A DNA stretch of 64,000 nucleotides from Candidatus Peregrinibacteria bacterium. Lineage in GTDB: Bacteria > Patescibacteriota > Gracilibacteria > UBA1369. Numbering within the stretch: the stretch's first letter is position 1; each line of letters opens with the position of its first letter. The translations under genes were made by a program, and so were the position numbers. Below, in pieces: positions 47,052 to 55,378 of this stretch. Under the pieces are notes generated by a model, which did not search any database, had not been told where the DNA came from, and worked only from the letters and a program-made list of their open reading frames with translations. The stretch spans positions 1-64,000 of the forward strand of contig JADZCU010000044.1 of the NCBI GenBank assembly GCA_020851415.1, written 5' to 3'.

Positions 47052-48287
47052 ATGACACAACTCGCAGTAAACATGGATGCTCGTAAGGCAAGGCACGCAC
47101 GAGTCTTTACAGCTTCCACATCCCTCCGGCTTCCACGCCTTGCTTCTTTGGCAGGCACACTTACAGAGAAGACTCGCGTTTTAGGTAATGCGCTTTCTCC
47201 ACACAGTAATCGTCGTAAGGACGGGGCTCCTTCATCTGCAAACGCAGCAAACAGCCTTTTTAAGAAGTATACTACAGCAGTTGCTTTGCTTTTTGTTGTT
47301 GCGTCAGTTTCTCCTGTTGACGCACTTTATGGTGACGCTTTTGCCACTATTGTTGACCCGGGTGTTGATATGAGTGAATTGGACTCAGCACTTATGACTG
47401 ATCAGGAAGGATATATTGCCAAGATTAACCCACAAACCGATAGTGGTGATCGCAGCACTATGAATGATCACCTCGTTCACGTTGTATCTTCTGGTGAAAC
47501 TGTCTCTACTATTGCAGCCAGCTATAACCTTAAATCTTCAACTGTTCTTTGGGAGAATGGCCTTACAAATGCCAACAGCATTCGTGTCGGTCAACAACTC
47601 CTGATACCTCCTGTTGACGGCCTGACTCATAAAGTGGGTAAAGGAGAGAATGTTGAAAAGATTGCGAAATCTTATAGTGTTGATGCTGAAGCAATAAAGA
47701 AGCAAAACCGTTTGGTTGCTTCAAATTTAACTGTTGGACAGGAAGTGTTTATTCCGGGTGCAAAACCATTGGAAACAGATGTTCCAACCGTTCGTACTAC
47801 TCCTACCCGTATTTCCAGCTCTTCACGTTCTAACTCTACCGCTGGCACCAAGACTGGTGGAGCTGTTTTGGCCAGTTCAGATGACAAGCCGGCTGGTGAT
47901 AAACCTTTTATCTTCCCTACTCGTGGTTCTATTACTCAGGGATTCCACAAGGGACATTATGCTTATGATATCGCCAATACTTCTAAACCTCCGATCTGGG
48001 CTGCGGGCGCTGGTACAGTTACCAAAGCAACAACCGGTTGTGGAAATGTTTCTTATGGATGTGGCGGCGGTTACGGCAACCATGTGATTATTGACCACGG
48101 TAACGGATTGAAGACTCTTTACGGACATATGGAATATCTGGAAGTTGGAGTTGGAGATGTTGTTACTCAAGGACAGGTTGTTGGAAAAATGGGTCGTACA
48201 GGTAATGTGCGTGGCCGTACCGGTATCCATCTTCACTTTGAGGTTATCAAAAATGGCGTGAAGCAGACACCTGCTAACTACTACTAG
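47052..48287 (+). CDS. LysM-M23 peptidoglycan endopeptidase
   Basis: A 411-residue exported cell-wall hydrolase. The ~70-residue basic N-terminus precedes a hydrophobic segment (about 76-96: TTAVALLFVVASVSPVDA), a late signal or anchor. Two LysM peptidoglycan-binding domains follow (HVVSSGETVSTIAASYNL at about 145; HKVGKGENVEKIAKSY at about 195), then a Ser/Thr linker, then an M23 (lysostaphin-type) domain from about 290. That domain has the zinc ligands His and Asp in HYAYDIAN, GNHVIIDHGNGLKTLYGHM and HLHFE near the end. The catalytic set appears intact. The start could instead be Met8. It is probably involved in wall remodelling. Confidence 0.93.
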   Translation: MTQLAVNMDARKARHARVFTASTSLRLPRLASLAGTLTEKTRVLGNALSPHSNRRKDGAPSSANAANSLFKKYTTAVALLFVVASVSPVDALYGDAFATIVDPGVDMSELDSALMTDQEGYIAKINPQTDSGDRSTMNDHLVHVVSSGETVSTIAASYNLKSSTVLWENGLTNANSIRVGQQLLIPPVDGLTHKVGKGENVEKIAKSYSVDAEAIKKQNRLVASNLTVGQEVFIPGAKPLETDVPTVRTTPTRISSSSRSNSTAGTKTGGAVLASSDDKPAGDKPFIFPTRGSITQGFHKGHYAYDIANTSKPPIWAAGAGTVTKATTGCGNVSYGCGGGYGNHVIIDHGNGLKTLYGHMEYLEVGVGDVVTQGQVVGKMGRTGNVRGRTGIHLHFEVIKNGVKQTPANYY

Positions 48288-48345
48288 GACCTCTTTACAA
48301 TCACTTCTCTTCTCTTTACACTTTCCCTGGTTTGGCCTTTTTGCT

Positions 48346-48603
48346 TTGCTTAAAAACCTCCTCTCAATCCCGCGAAAACCTTTTCTGGCTTTGATTCGTC
48401 TGTATCAAAAGACATTCTCGCCCGACCATGGTTTCGTAAAAATACTCTTTCCGGAAGGTTACTGTAAGTTTTCCCCAACCTGCTCGGAGTATGGGTATCA
48501 GGCTATAGAGAAGTATGGGCTTGTTCGGGGTGTGCCCCTGGCCGTGTGGAGAGTTATGCGCTGCAACCCATGGAACCCCGGTGGTTCTGATCCAATACGA
48601 TAA
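48346..48603 (+). CDS. yidD: Membrane protein insertion efficiency factor YidD
   Basis: An 85-residue protein of the YidD (DUF37) family, a small membrane-associated factor thought to help YidC-dependent insertion. The hallmarks are IRLYQKTFSPDHG, CKFSPTCSEYGYQAIEKYG and VWRVMRCNPWNPGGSDP. The start is a TTG at 48346; no ATG gives the conserved N-terminus. The usual neighbours rnpA and yidC are not here. It lies 18 bases upstream of purH. Confidence 0.93.
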   Translation: MLKNLLSIPRKPFLALIRLYQKTFSPDHGFVKILFPEGYCKFSPTCSEYGYQAIEKYGLVRGVPLAVWRVMRCNPWNPGGSDPIR

Positions 48604-48621
48604 TTTATTTTAAGACTTCTT

Positions 48622-50157
48622 ATGATTCAGCGCGCACTTATAAGCGTTACGGACAAGACAGGGATAGTGGATTTTTCAAAAAAACTTGCGGCAAAGGGTG
48701 TGGAGATTCTTTCTACCGGCGGTACGGCCAAGGCTTTAAAGGAAGCCGGCGTTGCCGTGGTGGAGGTTTCTGACTATACCGGTTTTCCGGAAATGCTGGA
48801 TGGAAGGGTTAAAACGTTGCATCCAAAAATACATGGAGGGTTACTGGCTGTTCGCGCTAAGGCTGAGCATATGGATACGCTGAAACAGCATAATATCGGT
48901 ACTATCGACATGGTGGTGGTGAATTTATACCGTTTTGAACAAACGGTTGAGCGTGAGGATGTAACCGAAGCTGAAGCTATTGAAAATATTGATATCGGCG
49001 GGCCAAGCATGATTCGCTCTGCCTCGAAAAACTTCGCTTCTGTAACGGTTGTTACTGATCCGGATGATTACGATAAAGTGATAAAGGAGATCGACGCTGG
49101 CGGTGATACCACTTTGGAAACCAGAAAGTATTTGGCCTGGAAAGCTTTTAATAAAACTTATAAATACGATGAAGCCATTGAGCATTATTTTAGGAAAATT
49201 TTGGGTGAAGCTGAACTGATGGATTTGCACTATGAAAAAGTTATGAGCTTGAGATATGGCGAAAACCCACATCAGAAAGCGGCTTTTTTCCGCAATCCTG
49301 AAAATCATGATGCGAATATTACCAATGCGAAAGTTCTCCATGGAAAACAACTTTCCTTCAATAACATTGTGGATTCCGACTCGGCGCTTGAGTTAGTGAA
49401 AGAGTTTGAGCGTCCGACCGTGACTATCATTAAACATAATAATCCTTGTGGTGTTGCTTCGGCAGATACGATTGAAGAAGCCATGGAAAAAGCATATTTA
49501 GTGGACTCCATGTCGGCGTTTGGTGGAGTTATGGCTTTAAACAGGCCGGCAACAAAAATCATGGTTGATTCTATCAACAAGAAAAAGTGGTTTTTGGAAA
49601 TTATTATTGCCCCAAAATTTGAAGCGGACGCTTTTGCCGAACTGACAAAAAAACCAAACTTGCGTCTGCTTGAAACCGGTCCACTGAAGCTTGATGTGAA
49701 TCGTCGAGATATTAAAAAGGTGGCCGGAGGGATTTTGATTCAGACGGAGGATACTTATGAGGTGACTGAAAATGATTTAAAGGTTGTTACCCAAAAAGCC
49801 CCAACCGCTGAGCAAATCAAGGCGATGCTTTTTGCCGTAAAGGTTTGTAAACGCGTAAAATCGAACGCCATTATTTTAGCGAAAGGTGAGGAAGTTATGG
49901 GTATTGGTGCTGGACAAATGTCACGTGTAGATGCCGTTCATTTGGCTTGTTATAAAGCCGGCGACAGAGCCAAAGGTTCTGTTATGGCAAGTGATGCATT
50001 CTTCCCATTTGCGGATGGCGTTGAGATGGCAGCCGAAAACGGTATTGAAGCTATTATTGCCCCAAGCGGTTCGGTGAATGACGAAAAAGTTATCAAACGC
50101 GCAGATGAACTGGGCCTGGCCATGGCGTTTATTGGCGTGCGCATGTTCAGGCACTAG
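48622..50157 (+). CDS. purH: Bifunctional AICAR transformylase/IMP cyclohydrolase
   Basis: PurH catalyses the last two steps to IMP: formylation of AICAR with 10-formyl-THF, then ring closure. The 511 residues contain both domains. The cyclohydrolase domain has ALISVTDKTGIVDFSKKL, STGGTAKAL, DGRVKTLHPKIHGG and IDIGGPSMIRSASKN. The transformylase domain has RYGENPHQ, the catalytic KHNNPCG, SAFGGVMALNR and the C-terminal APSGSVNDE. Both active sites look intact and the length is standard. Two PurP genes occur 2.2 kb downstream, giving an apparent alternative for the formylation step. It converges on the next gene with a two-base gap. Confidence 0.97.
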   Translation: MIQRALISVTDKTGIVDFSKKLAAKGVEILSTGGTAKALKEAGVAVVEVSDYTGFPEMLDGRVKTLHPKIHGGLLAVRAKAEHMDTLKQHNIGTIDMVVVNLYRFEQTVEREDVTEAEAIENIDIGGPSMIRSASKNFASVTVVTDPDDYDKVIKEIDAGGDTTLETRKYLAWKAFNKTYKYDEAIEHYFRKILGEAELMDLHYEKVMSLRYGENPHQKAAFFRNPENHDANITNAKVLHGKQLSFNNIVDSDSALELVKEFERPTVTIIKHNNPCGVASADTIEEAMEKAYLVDSMSAFGGVMALNRPATKIMVDSINKKKWFLEIIIAPKFEADAFAELTKKPNLRLLETGPLKLDVNRRDIKKVAGGILIQTEDTYEVTENDLKVVTQKAPTAEQIKAMLFAVKVCKRVKSNAIILAKGEEVMGIGAGQMSRVDAVHLACYKAGDRAKGSVMASDAFFPFADGVEMAAENGIEAIIAPSGSVNDEKVIKRADELGLAMAFIGVRMFRH

Positions 50158-50159
50158 CA

Positions 50160-51026
50160 TTAGGCTGCTTTCACCATTGCTATTACGTCCGCTTCTTTGA
50201 GTGTTGGCTTGTATTGAGCTACTATTTTTTGAATGACACTCATGGCTTTTTCCCGTCCCTTTTTTTTGTATAAATCTTCGAAATAAGCGTAGGCGAAATT
50301 GTTTTCCATGCGGCCAAATGTAAGAATCAGATAATCCGCGCGGCGGTTGAAGGATGCCATGTCGTGGACTACGCGGTTCTGATTGAAGATGAGGTTGAAT
50401 GTTGCCTCTTTGCCTGATTCTTTTTCTAGTTCGTCTAATTTTTCGTTGGCGATTTTTATATTTTCGGGTGAACCGTTGAGAATTATTTTTAACTCAATGA
50501 GGTTGCGAACGCGATCGGGACCTTTTTCATTGAAGGTATCAATAAGCGCGATAAATACGTCTATATTGCCATTGCTCATATCAATGGCGCGTTGCAGGGT
50601 ACCAAAAAGAATCATTTGATTTTCTATGGGAAGACCTGTGATTTTTCGGGAAGCCTGCAGGAACTTCTTTTTTGCTTCACTACTGTCAGGGAAGACTTGA
50701 ATCAGTTTTTCGTAAGCGAGGAGGTGTAACTGATTTTGGAAATCGTCGAGCGCATCGAGTGATACGTATCTTGGTTGGCGTTTCCCCACCGCTTCGAGCA
50801 AATCGTTGATTTCGGCGTTCAGTTTTTCATCCAATTCTTCTTTGGCATTTTTTTGTTTGAGAATTTTTGTATCAGTTTCATCACCGAGCAGTGAGCGAAC
50901 CTGGCGGCTGATATTTCCACGAACGGCCAACGTTTCGGCTAACTCTTCTTCGCTTAGGCCTGTTTCCGCTTGAGCGCGCTGATATTCCTGATCCAATTGA
51001 TCAATGTTTTTTTGTTCTTTTGCCAT
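50160..51026 (-). CDS. Hypothetical helical protein
   Basis: A 288-residue soluble, almost wholly helical, charged protein (Glu/Lys-rich, e.g. ERKLxx-type stretches such as LEKESGKEATFNLIF) without signal or membrane segment. No catalytic motif recognised. The leader has the 13-mer AATAAAAACAAAA shared with two genes of the VirB6-like cluster, and its composition resembles theirs. The 3' end abuts purH with no visible terminator. Confidence 0.65.
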   Translation of the reverse strand: MAKEQKNIDQLDQEYQRAQAETGLSEEELAETLAVRGNISRQVRSLLGDETDTKILKQKNAKEELDEKLNAEINDLLEAVGKRQPRYVSLDALDDFQNQLHLLAYEKLIQVFPDSSEAKKKFLQASRKITGLPIENQMILFGTLQRAIDMSNGNIDVFIALIDTFNEKGPDRVRNLIELKIILNGSPENIKIANEKLDELEKESGKEATFNLIFNQNRVVHDMASFNRRADYLILTFGRMENNFAYAYFEDLYKKKGREKAMSVIQKIVAQYKPTLKEADVIAMVKAA

Positions 51027-51030
51027 AATG

Positions 51031-51043
51031 TTTTGTTTTTATT
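51031..51043 (-). promoter_or_regulatory. A-rich leader 13-mer, copy 3
   Basis: The minus strand reads AATAAAAACAAAA, ending four bases before the ATG at 51026. Confidence 0.45.
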
Positions 51044-51121
51044 TTATCTTTGTATTTTAGCATTTTTTCGCTAAAAGAGCCACTGTGAAATAGTGGATTT
51101 AGTTTGGTTTGGCTTTGTAAA

Positions 51122-51364
51122 TTACCAGCTTTTGTTGCCTTTATTTCCGTATTTTTCTTCCAGATATTTTACGATGTCGGCGGATTCGTTCATGATCATG
51201 CCGTTGTCGTCGATCACCGGTACCGTTCCACCGAGATTTTTTACAATGTCCGGTTTGTTGGCTCTATCTACTTCTATTTTTTCGTATTCGATGTTGAGTT
51301 CGGCTAATTTTTGACGAACGCGTTCACAATAAGGGCAGGTAGCGAATTGGTAGAGTTTGATCAT
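51122..51364 (-). CDS. Glutaredoxin-like protein
   Basis: An 80-residue thioredoxin-fold protein with the redox motif CPYC at residues 10-13 (FATCPYCERV), the cis-Pro region GGTVPVID and the C-terminal MNESADIVKYLEEKYG. It matches the glutaredoxin/GST N-terminal type. It probably reduces disulfides or glutathione-like mixed disulfides in the cytoplasm. It is a single gene, divergent from uppP with a 60-base gap. Confidence 0.92.
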   Translation of the reverse strand: MIKLYQFATCPYCERVRQKLAELNIEYEKIEVDRANKPDIVKNLGGTVPVIDDNGMIMNESADIVKYLEEKYGNKGNKSW

Positions 51365-51424
51365 GGAAAAAATTTGGTGTTAAGAGTAGGATGAGTTCAA
51401 TTCTATTCTATCATAAATTGGCGT

Positions 51425-52270
51425 ATGACTCTTTTGGATGCTGTTTTATTGGGTGTTTTGCAGGGACTGACCGAGTTTTTGCCAGTGTCTTCATCGGGAC
51501 ATTTGATTTTGGCGGAGAGCTTTTTGAAGTTGAATGTTCAGGATTTATTGGGGTTTGATGTTGCCGTGCATTTTGGTACTTTGCTGGCGATTTTTTTGTA
51601 TTTTAGAAAAGATTTTTTGCATATTTTTAAAGGGTGTCTGGCCTGGTTTTTTCATGTGATAGGAAAAAAGGAGCACACCACTGAGCAAGTGAAGGAGTCT
51701 CAAAAGTTGATTCAATATCTTGTGCTGGGGACCGTGCCTGCCGTACTTGTTGGGGCATTTTTTAGTGATTATCTTGAGGAGAATTTTCGTCAGCCTTTTA
51801 CGGTATCGCTTTTGATGATCGCCGTTGGTGTGTTCTTCTTTATTGCCGAATATATTGCTTCAAAGATCAAGACCGCACCACTGAATCAAACGAATACTTT
51901 TGTGGTTGGCGTGGCGCAATCTTTGGCGTTATTTCCCGGAGTGTCACGTTCCGGGGCGACGATTTCCGCGGGATTGGCGCAGGGTATTAAACGTGAGGAG
52001 GCAGCACGCTTTTCTTTTTTACTTGGGGCTGTGGCTACTTCGGCAGCGATTTTGCTTTCGATTTATAAGGTATGGAAAGGTTCTTTGGCACTTCCTTCGT
52101 TTGAGATTTTGACGACGGGCATTGTGACATCTTTTGCCTCAGGCTATTTGGCTATAAGTTTTTTACTGAAATTTTTGAAAAATCATACTTTACATATTTT
52201 TGGCGTTTATCGCGTTGCACTGGGTTTTGTTCTCCTGTATTTGATAAATTTTACACACGTATTGGGATAA
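51425..52270 (+). CDS. uppP: Undecaprenyl-diphosphatase
   Basis: UppP (BacA) removes a phosphate from undecaprenyl diphosphate at the membrane, recycling the lipid carrier for peptidoglycan and polysaccharide synthesis. The 281 residues have about eight helices. The two signature motifs are QGLTEFLPVSSSGHLIL (about 14-30) and FPGVSRSGATISAGL (about 168-182). The length is normal. It stands upstream of the purP genes but has no evident functional link to them. Confidence 0.96.
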   Translation: MTLLDAVLLGVLQGLTEFLPVSSSGHLILAESFLKLNVQDLLGFDVAVHFGTLLAIFLYFRKDFLHIFKGCLAWFFHVIGKKEHTTEQVKESQKLIQYLVLGTVPAVLVGAFFSDYLEENFRQPFTVSLLMIAVGVFFFIAEYIASKIKTAPLNQTNTFVVGVAQSLALFPGVSRSGATISAGLAQGIKREEAARFSFLLGAVATSAAILLSIYKVWKGSLALPSFEILTTGIVTSFASGYLAISFLLKFLKNHTLHIFGVYRVALGFVLLYLINFTHVLG

Positions 52271-52352
52271 TTTACTCTGTGTGAATTTAATCTAGACACG
52301 TTGGAGAAAAATGTCTAAAATAGTGGAAATCTATTCGAGCTGATTTAAGCTT

Positions 52353-52383
52353 TTGAAAGCCGAATTTTCTACTTTACTATAAT
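52353..52383 (+). promoter_or_regulatory. Promoter of purP pair, leaderless-type
   Basis: TTGAAA (52353-52358) and a perfect TATAAT (52378-52383) are 19 bases apart, a wide spacing. The ATG at 52388 is only four bases after the -10, so transcription would start at or very near the start codon. Confidence 0.5.
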
Positions 52384-52387
52384 TTTT

Positions 52388-53428
52388 ATGGGCAATATTA
52401 AAGATTATGCAATTTGTACTTTGGGTAGCCACACCGCACTGCAAATCTTAAAAGGGGCGAAGGATGAGGGTATTCGAGCAATTGCCGTCTGCCAAAAAGG
52501 GCAGGAGGATATTTATAAGCATTTTGGTGTTGCTGATGAGATAATCCTGGTTGACTCTTTTAAAAACTTTTTTGAGATTGAGGATAAACTGGTGAAGGCA
52601 AATGCGATTATGATTCCGCACGGATCTTTTGTGAGTTATCTGGGGTGGCAGAAGGTTCAGGATATTAAGGTAATGCACTATGGATCTAAAGGCATTTTGG
52701 AATGGGAATCTGACCGCGTGAAGGAGCGTGACTGGCTGAAGGCCGCCGGGTTGAAACTACCGCGCCTGTTTAAGAGTCCCGAGGATATTGATTGTCCAGT
52801 CATTATTAAATTTCATGGCGCGAAAGGCGGTAAAGGGTATTTTATTGCGAAATCCACCAAGGAGTTTTATGAACGTATTAAGGAGTATCCGGGCGAAGAA
52901 GGTTATGTGATTCAGGAGTACGTTGTGGGAGTTCCTGTTTATACTCATTATTTTTATTCGTTGATTAACGAAGAACTTGAAGTGATGAGTTTTGATAAGC
53001 GTTATGAATCGAATGCTGACTCTATTGGACGTATTGCTTCAAAAGATCAAATGGAAGCCGGAATCCGTACCAGCTATACGATTGTGGGGAATATTCCGAT
53101 TGTTGTTCGTGAGTCTTTGTTACCTGAAATTTTTAAGATGGGTCGAAATGTGGTGACTGAATCACGAAAGTTAATTGATTACAAAACCGGTAAACCAATT
53201 TCCAAGGGTTTATATGGTTCTTTCTGTCTGGAAGCAATTGTTGACCCGGAACTTAATTTTAATGTGTTTGAAATTTCCGCCCGAATTGTGGCGGGAACGA
53301 ATCCGTTTATTAACGGTTCACCTTATACGTGGCTCCGCTATAATGAACCTATGAGCACAGGAAGACGTATCGCCCGCGATATTAAGCAGGCTATTGAAAT
53401 GGATAAACTGGATCTTATACTTGGTTAA
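52388..53428 (+). CDS. purP: Archaeal-type FAICAR synthetase (formate-dependent), PurP copy 1
   Basis: PurP is an ATP-grasp ligase that makes FAICAR from AICAR, formate and ATP; it was described from archaea that lack the PurH transformylase. The 346 residues match: the N-terminal TLGSHTALQILKGAKDEG, AVCQKGQE, the ATP-grasp core PVIIKFHGAKGGKGYFIA, the VIQEYVVGVPVYTHYFYS segment, and the C-terminal FEISARIVAGTNPF and PMSTGRRIARDI. The ATG at 52388 is four bases after a TATAAT box. The paralogue follows after nine bases. With a complete PurH nearby this gene looks redundant, or specialised for formate. Confidence 0.92.
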   Translation: MGNIKDYAICTLGSHTALQILKGAKDEGIRAIAVCQKGQEDIYKHFGVADEIILVDSFKNFFEIEDKLVKANAIMIPHGSFVSYLGWQKVQDIKVMHYGSKGILEWESDRVKERDWLKAAGLKLPRLFKSPEDIDCPVIIKFHGAKGGKGYFIAKSTKEFYERIKEYPGEEGYVIQEYVVGVPVYTHYFYSLINEELEVMSFDKRYESNADSIGRIASKDQMEAGIRTSYTIVGNIPIVVRESLLPEIFKMGRNVVTESRKLIDYKTGKPISKGLYGSFCLEAIVDPELNFNVFEISARIVAGTNPFINGSPYTWLRYNEPMSTGRRIARDIKQAIEMDKLDLILG

Positions 53429-53437
53429 TTTTCTTCT

Positions 53438-54607
53438 ATGATTTCTCGTCAGCACATTCTGGAAATTCTTCGTAATTATGATCCTGATAATATAACGATC
53501 GGTGTTTTGGGTGGCCATAGCGCTCTTGATGTTTGTCATGGGGCCAAGAAATATGGCTTTCGAACCGTTGCCGTGTGCCAAAAAGGACGTGAACTGACTT
53601 ATTCTAAGTATTATAAAACACGTCCGGATATGGATGTTGTTCCTGGGCAACTTGCGCCATGGCACAGTACAAAAGGAATCGTTGATGAGACGATTGTTCT
53701 GGATAAGTTTGCGGATATTGTGAATCCGGATGTTCAGCAGAAGCTGCGCGATATGAATACGATCTTTATTCATAATCGTTATTTTTGGGTTTATTGCGAT
53801 TTTGATCAGATTGAAAATGATTTTTTGGTACCTATTTTTGGTACTCGTGAAATGTTGAAGCTAGAGGAACGTGATGTTGCGAATAATCAGTATTATTTAC
53901 TGGAGCAAGCCGGTGTGCGTTTTCCGAAAATTTATTCCGTGCCGGAAGAGATTGATCGTCTGGTTTTGGTGAAAGTGAACGAGGAGTTGCGTGGTTATGA
54001 ACGTGCGTTTTTCTTGGCTGCAAGCCCTGCGGACTATCTTAAGAAATCACAGGAGCTTCTTGATGCAAAAGTGATTACGAAAGAGAATTTAGATAAGGCA
54101 GTGATCGAAGAGTTTATTGTTGGCGCACAGGTAAACTTTAATTTCTTTTATTCACCGATTGATGAAGAGCTGGAGTTTATGGGTACCGATATGCGCCGCC
54201 AGACAAATCTAGATGGATTACTTCGTCTTCCTGCGCCGGAACAGACAAAGGTGCTTGAGTATATGAAGCCCCGCATGATTGAAAATGGTCACGTTGCGAT
54301 AACCATTAAGGAGTCGCTGGTTGAGAAGGCTTTTGAAATTGGTGAAAAGTTTATTGAACTTACGAAGCGTGAACTTCCACCGGGACTTATTGGACCGTTT
54401 GCTTTGCAGGGTGCTGTTACGGCTGAAGAGGGTCGTGAGGAGCTGGTGATTTTTGATGTGAGTTTGCGTATTCCAGGGTCACCAGGTACTCGTTTTACGC
54501 CTTATTCAGGGTATTTATACGGGGATAGCCTGAGTTATGGTGAACGTATTGCGATGGAGGTACAGACTGCACAGAAACTGGGAAAACTTGAGTCGATTGT
54601 GACTTAG
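53438..54607 (+). CDS. PurP-family ATP-grasp ligase, copy 2
   Basis: A 389-residue paralogue of the preceding gene with the same layout: GVLGGHSALDVCHGAKKYGF, AVCQKGRE, an insert of ~40 residues before DETIVLDKF, the ATP-grasp middle and the C-terminal VSLRIPGSPGTRFTPYSGY and LSYGERIAMEV. The RIPGSPGTRF version in place of RIVAGTN matches the second PurP paralogue found in several archaea, whose role is less certain. In the middle the Gly-rich KGGKGY loop of copy 1 is not conserved, so ATP binding or specificity may differ. It could act in a complex with copy 1. Confidence 0.85.
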   Translation: MISRQHILEILRNYDPDNITIGVLGGHSALDVCHGAKKYGFRTVAVCQKGRELTYSKYYKTRPDMDVVPGQLAPWHSTKGIVDETIVLDKFADIVNPDVQQKLRDMNTIFIHNRYFWVYCDFDQIENDFLVPIFGTREMLKLEERDVANNQYYLLEQAGVRFPKIYSVPEEIDRLVLVKVNEELRGYERAFFLAASPADYLKKSQELLDAKVITKENLDKAVIEEFIVGAQVNFNFFYSPIDEELEFMGTDMRRQTNLDGLLRLPAPEQTKVLEYMKPRMIENGHVAITIKESLVEKAFEIGEKFIELTKRELPPGLIGPFALQGAVTAEEGREELVIFDVSLRIPGSPGTRFTPYSGYLYGDSLSYGERIAMEVQTAQKLGKLESIVT

Positions 54608-54635
54608 TAGAGCCTTCTTTCAGCAGGACATACTA

Positions 54636-54663
54636 TTGACATAAATTTTTTATAGTATATTTT
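54636..54663 (+). promoter_or_regulatory. Promoter of the lipoprotein gene
   Basis: Perfect TTGACA (54636-54641), 16 bases, TATTTT (54658-54663). The ATG at 54748 leaves a leader of about 80 bases. Confidence 0.5.
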
Positions 54664-54747
54664 TCAGCTGTCGCGATGCGGGAGGTCTGCTCGCCGTTGA
54701 GCGCGTTTTTTGACATCCCGTGTAACCACAAACCTGAGGGAGGATTT

Positions 54748-55242
54748 ATGCGAACTTTTTTGAGTGTGATCTTGTCGCTTACGGTTGGTTTAACTTGCAT
54801 GTCTTGCTCACCAACGACGCAAGCCGCTGGAGTGAGCTCTGATGATCAAATAGCCAAGCTCAAGACGGACAATGGTATTCTTGAGCGCGCTCTGGATAAG
54901 TGTAAGGGCAAGTTGCCTCCTGATAATTCATGGCCGCGGATGTACAGTATGGGAAGCTTTGGAGACTTTTGGATCACCAGTGAGATGCATGGGAAGGTCT
55001 TTGATTTGAGACCGCACTATGCTGATCACGAAGAGCAGCTTTTTATTCTGGTGCGTTCGGGTGGGACTCAGGAGGTGAAGATTGAGGGGGTTGGCATTCG
55101 CAAGGTCGATTCGGATAGTATCTACGCGATCTTTGTGTATGTTCCACCCAAGGACGATGAAGAAAGGAAAAAACTACAAAAAATAACCATCAGCTACGAG
55201 GACTACAAGTTTGTGATGTTGTTCAAGCCTTCAAGGTACTGA
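54748..55242 (+). CDS. GC-richer predicted lipoprotein
   Basis: A 164-residue protein. The frame is open from 54676, but the ATG at 54748 follows GGGAGG by five bases, the strongest Shine-Dalgarno in the window, and starts a signal peptide (MRTFLSVILSLTVGLTCMSC). The Cys at about 17 or 20 suits a lipobox-like cleavage site, though the fit is imperfect. The mature part has a short helix (SDDQIAKLKTDNGIL) and a beta-rich domain. G+C is higher than in the neighbours and the gene ends in TGA followed by a strong GC-rich hairpin (55255-55295). It resembles the two island genes at 20250 and 21418 in these respects; likely acquired. Confidence 0.72.
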   Translation: MRTFLSVILSLTVGLTCMSCSPTTQAAGVSSDDQIAKLKTDNGILERALDKCKGKLPPDNSWPRMYSMGSFGDFWITSEMHGKVFDLRPHYADHEEQLFILVRSGGTQEVKIEGVGIRKVDSDSIYAIFVYVPPKDDEERKKLQKITISYEDYKFVMLFKPSRY

Positions 55243-55254
55243 ACTGCGAGTCTC

Positions 55255-55295
55255 GGGCGTCGGCTCTGCGTACTTCGACGCATTGAGCCGCGCCC
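55255..55295 (+). terminator. GC-rich hairpin after lipoprotein gene
   Basis: GGGCG, then CGGCTC (5' arm, one bulged T) pairs with GAGCCGCGCCC (3' arm), with an inner GCGT/ACGC. No T tract follows, so it may be a stabilising 3' structure rather than a terminator. Confidence 0.5.
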
Positions 55296-55378
55296 AGTGA
55301 AGCGCTACACGGGATTTCTTCCATTACTGGCTTTTCTGTCTGTTTTTCTTTAGAATACAGGCCGTTATTAGCTTTTTT

